From a bacterium (GTDB lineage Bacteria; SM23-31; JAUVVT01): a stretch of DNA of 5,796 nucleotides. The position numbers and the translations under genes are program-made. The stretch lies in contig JAUVVT010000152.1 in NCBI GenBank assembly GCA_030604505.1, positions 1 through 5,796 on the forward strand. Reading direction: 5' to 3'. This document shows, piece after piece, positions 1 to 5,796 of the stretch (position 1 is its first letter; the number at the start of each line of letters is the position of its first letter). The notes beneath the pieces were generated by a model, which worked only from the letters and a program-made list of their open reading frames with translations, ran no database searches and was not told the DNA's origin.

Positions 1-114
1 ATTTATTGCCACTTTTACTCTTCCAATATAGCTATTCGTTTACAACGAGTCTACCTGTACATAATCAAAACAAAAGATTTCCTTGAAGCAAAGAAGATGG
101 TTTTAATAAGATAA
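1..114 (+). CDS. Possible C-terminal tail of an upstream gene (partial, 5' end outside window)
   Basis: Frame 1 is open from the first base to a TAA at 112-114, giving 37 codons that end in KTKDFLEAKKMVLIR. The charged, helix-like ending looks protein-like, and the stop lies 40 bases before the next gene, a normal spacing for co-directional genes. I do not recognise the family. A second frame is also open for about 27 codons here, so the openness alone is weak evidence. It could equally be non-coding leader DNA. No start, domain or motif can be seen. Confidence 0.25.
   Translation: MYCHFYSSNIAIRLQRVYLYIIKTKDFLEAKKMVLIR
83..112 (+). promoter_or_regulatory. Weak candidate sigma-70-type promoter for mutS2
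   Basis: TTGAAG at 83-88 and TAAGAT at 107-112 are separated by 18 bases, and each matches the -35/-10 consensus at 4 of 6 positions. The predicted start of transcription near 119 would leave a leader of roughly 35 bases before the ATG at 155. In such AT-rich DNA a match of this quality can arise by chance. If an upstream gene ends at 114, mutS2 might instead be read from a promoter outside the window. Confidence 0.2.
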
Positions 115-154
115 GTTTTTTTAACAACTAAAAATATAATGGAATATAGAAATA

Positions 155-2494
155 ATGGATGCAAGGTCTGAAAAGGCGATAGAGTTTGATAAGATAAGGA
201 TATTGGTTTCCGAATGTACTATTTCAGAGATGGGTAAAAGACTTGCCCTCGAAATAGAACCATATAACGATAAGGATATTATCAGGAAGAGATTAAGGAT
301 AGTTACCCAGTTCAAGGAACTAATCGAAAAAAAAGAAAGATTTCCTATCTATGGATTAAAAGATATATCTGCTGCACTAAAAAAAGCCCGGACAAAGGGG
401 GCAGCATTGGAACCTTCCGAAATTTATGATGTTGCTGTCAATCTTGAAATCGGCAAAAATATTAAGTCTTTTTTTCATACCAGAAAAGACGAATATCCTG
501 AACTTTATCCTATCGTTCAGAATATAAAATCCCTAAAAAATCTTTGCGAAGATATTATAAGGTCTATTGACGAAGAGGGCTTTGTCCGTGATTCTGCCTC
601 CATTGAACTCAAAAAGATAAGGAAAGAAATTATAAAAAAAGAGGAAGATATCAGGAAAAGACTCGAAAAGATTTTGAAACAGTGTGCAAAACTGAGATAT
701 ACAAGAGAAGATATAGTCACAATAAAAGACGGACGGGGCGTGCTCCCGGTAAAAGAGGAATTTACTTCAAAAATAAATGGGATTGTGCATCACAGGTCAT
801 CCACCGGTGCCACTTTTTTTGTTGAGCCGATGGAAATTGTCCAGATGAACAATTCTCTTGAGGAGGTGAGATTAAAAGAGGACAGGGAAATAAGGAGGAT
901 ATTAAAAGCGTTTACTGATGAAATCAGAAAAAATTCAGATGATATAATAATCAATAATGGGATTTTAGCTGAAGTCGACCTGTATCATGCTTTGGGGACT
1001 TTTTCAATAAAAATCGAAGGTTCAGAACCGGTTATAAATGATGTTTCGACTTTGGAGATAAAAAACGGCAGGCATCCCCTTTTGCTGCTAAAGAAGAAGG
1101 ATGAAACAGTTCCGCTTTCAGTTGAAATAGGAAAAACGTTTAAGACTCTGATAATTTCCGGACCTAATGCAGGCGGGAAGACGGTTGCCCTAAAAACAAT
1201 CGGAATTCTGTCATTGATGGCTCAGAGCGGGATTCACGTGCCCGCTGATGATGATTCAAGGTTTCCCGTTTTCAACCAGATTTACTGTGATATAGGTGAT
1301 GAGCAATCCATTGATAAAGACTTGAGTACATTTTCATCTCACCTTGAGCGGTATAAACAGTATGTTTCCGATGTGTCGGAATTTAATCTTACATTAATTG
1401 ATGAAATAGGTACAGGAACCGATCCAAAAGAGGGGAGTTCTCTTGCGATGGCAATTCTTGAAAAATTGACTGATTCATGTGTATTGACCGTAGCGACAAC
1501 TCACCAAAGCGTATTAAAGGTATTTGCGGCTGATAAAGACGGAATTGAAAACGGGTCAATGATATTTGACGAGAAGAACCTCAAGCCCACATATATATTT
1601 AAGCAGGGTATCCCGGGAAGCAGCTATGCTTTTGAAATATCAAGGCGGCTTGAGTTTCCTGAAGATATAATTGAACGGTCAAAGGAATTAGTCGGGAAGC
1701 AGGAAAACAGAATTGAAAATATGATAAGAGAACTTCAGGAAAAGATAAAATATATCTCTGAGGAGAAAAACCGCATCAATATTAAGAAAACCGAGCTTGA
1801 CGGCTTAACTAAATTATATCAGGGAAAAGTTTCACAGTTAAAAGAGTTTGCAAGAGATAAAAAAGAGGAGGCTCTAAAGGAGGCAGAAAAAATACTTGAG
1901 AGCTCAAATCAGGCAGTTGAAATGGCTATCAGAGAGATAAAAAGTTCTGCTGCAAAAAAAGAATCCATAAAAAAAGCGAAGGATATTATAAAAAACCAGA
2001 AAAAATATGTAAAGCAGGAATTAAAAGAGATAAAAAAACCTGCTGGAAAAACGGAAAGTTTTACCATAGGGGATATGGTGAGGTATGAGGATTTGAATAT
2101 GAAGGGTGTGGTTTTATCCGAGCCGGATTCTTCAAGCAGGGTGAGAATAGAAATTGGGAATAAAAAAATTGAAGTTGATATTGAAAAACTGAAAAAAACT
2201 GACAAGTCGGATAAGGAGGAATTAATAATTATTGACCATATCCCGAATATTGAAATTGAAGACCAGATTGATTTACGGGGAATGGATTCTATTGACGCAG
2301 TTCAAGCTTTGGAAAGATATCTCGATGAAGCAAGGATTATGAACTTTAGTCAAATAAGAATAATACACGGAAAGGGTGAGGGTATCCTGCGTAAGAAAGT
2401 TAATGAATATCTTAAAAATCATCCTAAAATAAAATCAAAGAGAGCCGCTCAATGGAACGAAGGCGGCGACGGTGTTACCATTGTGGAGATTTAG
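155..2494 (+). CDS. mutS2: Endonuclease MutS2 / ribosome-collision rescue ATPase with C-terminal Smr domain
   Basis: This 779-aa protein has the usual MutS2 length (about 780) and lacks the mismatch-recognition domain of MutS. In order it shows: an N-terminal core/lever region opening with an EFDKI segment typical of the family; GRHP (305-308) before the ATPase; Walker A GPNAGGKT (336-343); the STFSSH signature (391-396); Walker B LIDE (414-417) followed by GTGTDP; ATTHQ (447-451); a long charged coiled coil (about 510-632); a small KOW-like beta domain (about 636-685); and an Smr domain with DLRG (706-709) and HGKGEG (738-743). All key ATPase and Smr motifs are intact, so the gene looks functional. 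Known roles of the family are splitting collided ribosomes for quality control (RqcU in Bacillus subtilis) and suppressing homologous recombination through Smr nuclease activity. Which role dominates here cannot be read from sequence. It is cytosolic. ATG 155 is the only usable start, because an in-frame TAA lies at 122-124. Its Shine-Dalgarno is poor (TGGAA at 140-144). Confidence 0.96.
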   Translation: MDARSEKAIEFDKIRILVSECTISEMGKRLALEIEPYNDKDIIRKRLRIVTQFKELIEKKERFPIYGLKDISAALKKARTKGAALEPSEIYDVAVNLEIGKNIKSFFHTRKDEYPELYPIVQNIKSLKNLCEDIIRSIDEEGFVRDSASIELKKIRKEIIKKEEDIRKRLEKILKQCAKLRYTREDIVTIKDGRGVLPVKEEFTSKINGIVHHRSSTGATFFVEPMEIVQMNNSLEEVRLKEDREIRRILKAFTDEIRKNSDDIIINNGILAEVDLYHALGTFSIKIEGSEPVINDVSTLEIKNGRHPLLLLKKKDETVPLSVEIGKTFKTLIISGPNAGGKTVALKTIGILSLMAQSGIHVPADDDSRFPVFNQIYCDIGDEQSIDKDLSTFSSHLERYKQYVSDVSEFNLTLIDEIGTGTDPKEGSSLAMAILEKLTDSCVLTVATTHQSVLKVFAADKDGIENGSMIFDEKNLKPTYIFKQGIPGSSYAFEISRRLEFPEDIIERSKELVGKQENRIENMIRELQEKIKYISEEKNRINIKKTELDGLTKLYQGKVSQLKEFARDKKEEALKEAEKILESSNQAVEMAIREIKSSAAKKESIKKAKDIIKNQKKYVKQELKEIKKPAGKTESFTIGDMVRYEDLNMKGVVLSEPDSSSRVRIEIGNKKIEVDIEKLKKTDKSDKEELIIIDHIPNIEIEDQIDLRGMDSIDAVQALERYLDEARIMNFSQIRIIHGKGEGILRKKVNEYLKNHPKIKSKRAAQWNEGGDGVTIVEI

Positions 2495-2528
2495 TTATTT
2501 TTTTCAAAAGGAGCGCCTAAGAAAACTT

Positions 2529-2534
2529 TATAAT
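2529..2534 (+). promoter_or_regulatory. Possible -10 box for the rhamnosidase gene
   Basis: A perfect TATAAT lies in the 70-base gap after mutS2 and would give a transcript starting near 2541, about 24 bases before the ATG at 2565. No convincing -35 hexamer is present at the right distance (2506-2511 is AAAAGG). It may be a chance match, or a promoter helped by an activator. It would allow the sugar enzyme to be expressed independently of mutS2, which makes biological sense for an inducible glycan-degradation gene. Confidence 0.3.
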
Positions 2535-2551
2535 TGTTTAAATACTGATGA

Positions 2552-2556
2552 AAGGA
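2552..2556 (+). promoter_or_regulatory. Ribosome binding site that fixes the start of the rhamnosidase fusion
   Basis: AAGGA sits 8 bases before the ATG at 2565, an ideal Shine-Dalgarno spacing. The reading frame stays open upstream to a GTG at 2472 inside mutS2, but that codon has no comparable site. Starting there would also bury the signal peptide behind 31 extra residues. This site therefore supports ATG 2565 as the true start. Confidence 0.8.
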
Positions 2557-2564
2557 AACAGATA

Positions 2565-5500
2565 ATGAACCGTTTGTCAATTATTATAATAAGTTTCTTT
2601 GTTACAGTGAGTATATTCGGAATAACAAAGAACTCATACGGACAGGAAGTTGTTCATTTGTTTAATGGAAAGAACTTAGATGGTTTCTACATTCTTACTC
2701 GTGATTATTTAACTAAGGCTGAAAGAAAAATAAATGAAGATCCAAATCAAGTTTTTACTATACAGAATGGAACGATCCGTGTGTCGGGTCAAGATTATGG
2801 ATATTTTATTACAAAAGATGGTTATGAAAATTATCGGCTTGTAGTTGAATGGAAATGGGGAGATGAAACATGGGAGCCGCGCAAAGATAGAGCACGCGAT
2901 AGTGGAATTCTTGTTCACTGTGTTGGACCCGACAAGGTATGGAAAAAATCTATAGAATATCAGATAATTGAAGGAGGAACAGGGGATTTCATCGGGGTGG
3001 ATGGTGGAACACTAAAAAGAGGAAAAGAATCAGGCAGGCGGTTTGACAGATATAATAAAGGTCAATGGGAGGACATAAAAGGGTTCCGCCAAAAAGTGAA
3101 TGAAGTCGAAAAACCGCATGGTGAGTGGAATATTTCAGAAATTATCTGTGATGGTAGTAAAATTACCAATATTCTGAATGGTAATGTAGTCAATGAAGGA
3201 TATAATGCTGAACCGCATAAGGGACAGATATTATTTCAATCAGAGGGAGCAGAAATCTTTTTTCGGCGAATTGATTTATATCCTTTTTCATCTTTAAAAA
3301 CAACAGAATTCCGTTCTGCCAAGCCGATTTGGCCCAGCGGTATGGAAAAAGAAAAAAATCTTACCGTTGGGTTCAGGGCGATATTCAATGCTCCGAAGAA
3401 TGGAAAAGCTGTTCTGCGCATAACCGGTTCTACTGTTTACCGGATTTTTGTTAATGGTAAATTCAGTGGTTACGGACCGGCACGCGGTCCACATAATTAT
3501 TACCGGGTCGATGAATGGGATATTTCAGCAGACCTTCTGCCCGGAGAGAATTTAGTGGCGATAGAAATCGCCGGTTACAATGTAAACAGCTATTATACTA
3601 TTAATCAGCCTTCATTTATACAGGCTGAGGTTTTTTCTGAAGGTAAGGTTTTAGCATCAACCAGAGGAGAAGGCACAAACTTTGATGCTGTTATACTCAA
3701 AGAACGTGTACAAAAGGTTCAGCGCTACAGCTTTCAGCGTCCATTTTCGGAGGTTTACAGACTTACGCCAAAATTTAACCGCTGGCGAAAAGATATTTCT
3801 GCAAACATTGGCAAAGTAACCTGTTCTATTCTTCCAAAAAAGCGTCTTATCCCAAGACGGGTGCCTTACCCAAAATTTTACATTCGACCGGTATTGTGGG
3901 ATGTTTCATACGGAAAAACGGAGAAAAAAGCAGCAGTGGGCAAGCTCTGGAAGAGCCGTTCTCTAACGGGTATTGGTCCGAATCTTGGCGGATTCTATGA
4001 AAAAGAACTTAAGGTAATTCCATCAATAGAACTGCAAAAAATTGCGACAGTCCCAACTGCTGAAATTAATCAGCCGTATGAATGGGGAACAAAGCTGAGT
4101 CTTAAAAATGATTCGTATCATATTTTTGACTTTGGCACGAATTTAACCGGATTTTTGGGGGCAAAGGTTACTTGTAGAGAAAAAGCACGCCTATTTTTTA
4201 CTTTTGATGAGATTTTACATAATGGGGATGTAGATTTCAAACGTCTGGGCTGTGTGAATATTGTGGAATATCAAATGTCTGCCGGTGTTTATGAGTTAGA
4301 AACATTTGAACCATATACCCTTCGCTATTTGAAGCTGATTGCAGTTGATGGCGAGTGTGAAATTGAAGATATCTATCTCCGCGACTTTGCAAATCCGGAA
4401 AGTTACAATGCTCATTTCGCCGCAAGTGATGAGAGATTGAATCTGCTTTTTGCTGCCGGAAGGGAGACATTCAGACAGAATGCCTTGGACATATTTATGG
4501 ACTGTCCATCGCGAGAAAGAGCTGCTTGGCTGTGTGACAGCTATTTTACGGCACGGGCAGGGTTCGATCTTTGCGGTAATACGGTGGTCGAGAAAAATTT
4601 TATAGAAAATTACCTGCTGCCCGAAGAGTTTACCGATTTACCTGATGGTATGCTTCCGATGTGTTATCCTGCCGACCATCCCGGCGGCAGATTTATTCCG
4701 AATTGGGCAATGTGGTTTGTAGTCCAACTTGAAGAATATCTCCAAAGGAGCGGCGACCGCAGGACTGTTAACGCATTTAAACAAAAGGTCATGAAACTCT
4801 TCGAATATTTCAGAAAATTTCAAAATAAAGATGGTCTACTTGAAAAGCTTGAAAGCTGGGTGTTTGTGGAGTGGTCTAAGGCGAATGATTTTGTTCAGGA
4901 TGTTAACTATCCGTCAAATATGCTATATGCAGCAGCACTGTCAGCAGCAGGGAGAATGTATAATATGCCCGAGTTATTGAAGGAAGCAGAAAAGATTCGT
5001 GAAGTAATTCGCAGGCAGTCGTTTGACGGTGAATTTTTTGTTGATAATGCTGTCAGAAAAAATGGGAAACTGGAAATTATGCGCAACCGCAGTGAAGTCT
5101 GCCAATATTTTGCTTTTTACTTTGATACTGCAGATACTGAAAAACATAATAATCTCTGGTGGAATCTATGTGAAAAGTTTGGTCCTGAGCGTAAGCAGAC
5201 AAAGGAATTTCCCGAAATTCACCAGGCAAATTCATTTGTGGGGAATGTTGTTCGTTTGGAGATACTTTCTCGATACGGTCTCTGTCAGCAGATTCTTGAT
5301 GAATCGATTGCTTATCTTCTTTATATGGCTGACAGAACGGGAACCCTATGGGAAAATGTCGATGTACGTGCAAGCTGTAATCATGGTTTTGCTTCACATA
5401 TTGTTCATATTCTCTACCGCGATGTTCTGGGAATCTACCGGATTGATATAGTCGATAAAACAGTAAAGCTGCGGTTCAGTGACCTTCGTTTGAACTGGTG

Positions 5501-5648
5501 CGAAGGTATAATACCATTAGAAGAGGGAAATATTGAACTCAAATGGAAGAAAGACGGGGGAAAGATTCTTTACCAGGTAAAAGTCCCTGCCGGTTTTACA
5601 TTGGAAGTCGAAAACATCAGCAGTAATAAATTAGTCAGATTGCCGTAG
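2565..5648 (+). CDS. Secreted DUF1080 (3-keto-disaccharide hydrolase) - GH78 alpha-L-rhamnosidase fusion
   Basis: This 1027-aa exported enzyme joins two catalytic-type modules. Residues 1-26 form a signal peptide (MNR, then a hydrophobic run 4-20, likely cleavage after SYG26). There is no lipobox Cys, so the product is probably periplasmic or secreted. Residues 29-241 match DUF1080/PF06439: opening LFNGKNLDGF, SGI at 113-115, EYQI at 131-134 and a closing strand ending DLYPF. After a linker of about 8 residues comes a GH78 unit: the N-terminal beta-sandwich (about 249-380; FVNGKFSGYGPARGP, 295-309); a second sandwich (DFGTNLTG, 522-529; FEPYTLRYLKL, 581-591); an (alpha/alpha)6 barrel (about 610-950); and a C-terminal sandwich (957-1027). 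The catalytic segment D646-C-P-S-R-E651-R-x-x-W-x-x-D658 and E930 (in TLWEN), followed by NHG (939-941), fit the GH78 acid/binding cluster and general base. GH78 cleaves alpha-L-rhamnosides by inversion. DUF1080 members hydrolyse 3-keto-glycosides made by oxidoreductases. Substrate specificity is inferred only, since the GH78 part is divergent and may act on another sugar. Confidence 0.88.
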   Translation: MNRLSIIIISFFVTVSIFGITKNSYGQEVVHLFNGKNLDGFYILTRDYLTKAERKINEDPNQVFTIQNGTIRVSGQDYGYFITKDGYENYRLVVEWKWGDETWEPRKDRARDSGILVHCVGPDKVWKKSIEYQIIEGGTGDFIGVDGGTLKRGKESGRRFDRYNKGQWEDIKGFRQKVNEVEKPHGEWNISEIICDGSKITNILNGNVVNEGYNAEPHKGQILFQSEGAEIFFRRIDLYPFSSLKTTEFRSAKPIWPSGMEKEKNLTVGFRAIFNAPKNGKAVLRITGSTVYRIFVNGKFSGYGPARGPHNYYRVDEWDISADLLPGENLVAIEIAGYNVNSYYTINQPSFIQAEVFSEGKVLASTRGEGTNFDAVILKERVQKVQRYSFQRPFSEVYRLTPKFNRWRKDISANIGKVTCSILPKKRLIPRRVPYPKFYIRPVLWDVSYGKTEKKAAVGKLWKSRSLTGIGPNLGGFYEKELKVIPSIELQKIATVPTAEINQPYEWGTKLSLKNDSYHIFDFGTNLTGFLGAKVTCREKARLFFTFDEILHNGDVDFKRLGCVNIVEYQMSAGVYELETFEPYTLRYLKLIAVDGECEIEDIYLRDFANPESYNAHFAASDERLNLLFAAGRETFRQNALDIFMDCPSRERAAWLCDSYFTARAGFDLCGNTVVEKNFIENYLLPEEFTDLPDGMLPMCYPADHPGGRFIPNWAMWFVVQLEEYLQRSGDRRTVNAFKQKVMKLFEYFRKFQNKDGLLEKLESWVFVEWSKANDFVQDVNYPSNMLYAAALSAAGRMYNMPELLKEAEKIREVIRRQSFDGEFFVDNAVRKNGKLEIMRNRSEVCQYFAFYFDTADTEKHNNLWWNLCEKFGPERKQTKEFPEIHQANSFVGNVVRLEILSRYGLCQQILDESIAYLLYMADRTGTLWENVDVRASCNHGFASHIVHILYRDVLGIYRIDIVDKTVKLRFSDLRLNWCEGIIPLEEGNIELKWKKDGGKILYQVKVPAGFTLEVENISSNKLVRLP

Positions 5649-5664
5649 TTGGTGTTGTCACCAA
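5649..5664. repeat. Short perfect hairpin after the rhamnosidase stop codon (hairpin 1)
   Basis: TTGGTG (5649-5654) and CACCAA (5659-5664) form a perfect 6-bp stem around a TTGT loop, beginning directly after the TAG stop. No T-tract follows on the + strand (the next bases are TAGAAAAAAC), so it is not a standard intrinsic terminator for the upstream gene. It resembles the next hairpin closely (see that entry). Confidence 0.65.
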
Positions 5665-5676
5665 TAGAAAAAACAA

Positions 5677-5702
5677 GTGTGTTAGTCTTGTGACCAACAC
5701 AC
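5677..5702. terminator. Strong hairpin (hairpin 2); terminator-like on the minus strand
   Basis: GTGTGTTAGTC (5677-5687) pairs with GACCAACACAC (5692-5702) around a TTGT loop. This gives an 11-bp stem with a single A-C mismatch. On the + strand an A-rich run precedes it and AGCTTAAAGGG follows, so the usual U-tract is missing. Read on the minus strand, the stem is followed by TTGTTTTTTC, the layout of an intrinsic terminator. It may stop antisense transcription, protect the 3' end of the upstream mRNA, or damp read-through into the next gene. The existence of the hairpin is directly seen; its role is inferred. Confidence 0.5.
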
Positions 5703-5707
5703 AGCTT

Positions 5708-5714
5708 AAAGGGA
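5708..5714 (+). promoter_or_regulatory. Ribosome binding site of the DUF3795-type gene
   Basis: AAAGGGA ends 6 bases before the ATG at 5721, separated by an A/T-only spacer. It supports the chosen start of the partial gene at the window edge. Confidence 0.7.
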
Positions 5715-5720
5715 ATTTTT

Positions 5721-5796
5721 ATGAAAGAGATAATAGGTCGTTGTGGTTACAAATGCAACCTTTGTCCTGCTTATAAAAAAAATATAAATGGTCCAG
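5721..5796 (+). CDS. DUF3795-type Cys-rich protein, N-terminal fragment (cut by window end)
   Basis: Only 25 codons are inside the window: MKEIIGRCGYKCNLCPAYKK followed by NINGP. The RCGYxCxxCPAY pattern, with three closely spaced cysteines at residues 8, 12 and 15, is the characteristic opening of DUF3795 proteins. These are small Cys-rich bacterial and archaeal proteins of unknown function that probably bind a metal or an Fe-S cluster. There is no signal peptide, so a cytosolic location is likely. The gene starts 72 bases after the rhamnosidase stop, behind two hairpins, and need not share its function. The family call rests on a short stretch, and the rest of the protein is not visible. 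Confidence 0.7.
   Translation, partial: MKEIIGRCGYKCNLCPAYKKNINGP

Noticed and set aside
135..140. Perfect TATAAT upstream of mutS2 as its -10 box
   Set aside because: It would start transcription only about 8 bases before the ATG and has no -35 partner. It is likely chance in AT-rich DNA.
1909..2205. A 98-codon minus-strand open frame opposite the MutS2 coiled coil and KOW-like region
   Set aside because: The Phe/Ser-rich product is what antisense reading of Lys/Glu-rich codons produces.
2444..2504. Intrinsic terminator at the end of mutS2 (GCCGC/GCGGC arms, then a T-run)
   Set aside because: The stem is only 5 bp with a loop of about 14 bases, lies within the coding end, and is separated from the T-run by about 30 bases.
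2472..2564. GTG at 2472 as the start of the rhamnosidase fusion, overlapping the end of mutS2
   Set aside because: It has no ribosome binding site and would put 31 residues ahead of a clear signal peptide. ATG 2565 has AAGGA at ideal spacing.
4237..5397. Several minus-strand open frames of 61-106 codons across the GH78 region
   Set aside because: All are antisense to well-conserved coding sequence, have no recognisable motifs and lack initiation signals.
5023..5451. A 142-codon + strand open frame inside the rhamnosidase gene
   Set aside because: It lies in another frame of the conserved GH78 barrel, has no recognisable domain or ribosome binding site, and reads as a hydrophobic shadow of the real frame.

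Overview
The window is AT-rich bacterial DNA with two complete genes and the start of a third, all on the + strand. The two complete genes occupy about 94% of the window. No RNA gene, insertion sequence, phage gene or CRISPR array is visible. The organism cannot be named. Shine-Dalgarno sequences precede two of the three starts. The second gene encodes an exported sugar-degrading enzyme of a type common in Bacteroidota, Ignavibacteria, Planctomycetota, Verrucomicrobiota and related glycan-degrading lineages. The style of the MutS2 protein (PGSSYAFEI after the ATPase) would suit the Bacteroidota/Ignavibacteria side of bacteria. That placement is a low-confidence inference.

Layout: 1-154 is a leader region that may hold the last 37 codons of an upstream gene. 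155-2494 encodes a full-length MutS2 (779 aa) with its ATPase, coiled coil, KOW-like domain and C-terminal Smr nuclease domain. A 70-base gap follows, with a strong ribosome binding site and a possible -10 box. 2565-5648 encodes a 1027-aa secreted two-part enzyme. Its N-terminal half-module is a DUF1080 / 3-keto-disaccharide hydrolase domain, joined by a very short linker to a complete GH78-type alpha-L-rhamnosidase. 5649-5720 holds two related hairpins with the same TTGT loop. 5721-5796 is the first 25 codons of a Cys-rich DUF3795-type protein cut by the window edge.

The three genes do not form an obvious functional pathway. MutS2 is a housekeeping ribosome-rescue/recombination protein, and the enzyme downstream is accessory glycan-degradation machinery. 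The most interesting item is the DUF1080-GH78 fusion. It suggests one exported polypeptide that removes a terminal rhamnose (or similar sugar) and also handles a 3-keto-glycoside, so that classical hydrolysis and the oxidation-dependent 3-keto route are physically joined.
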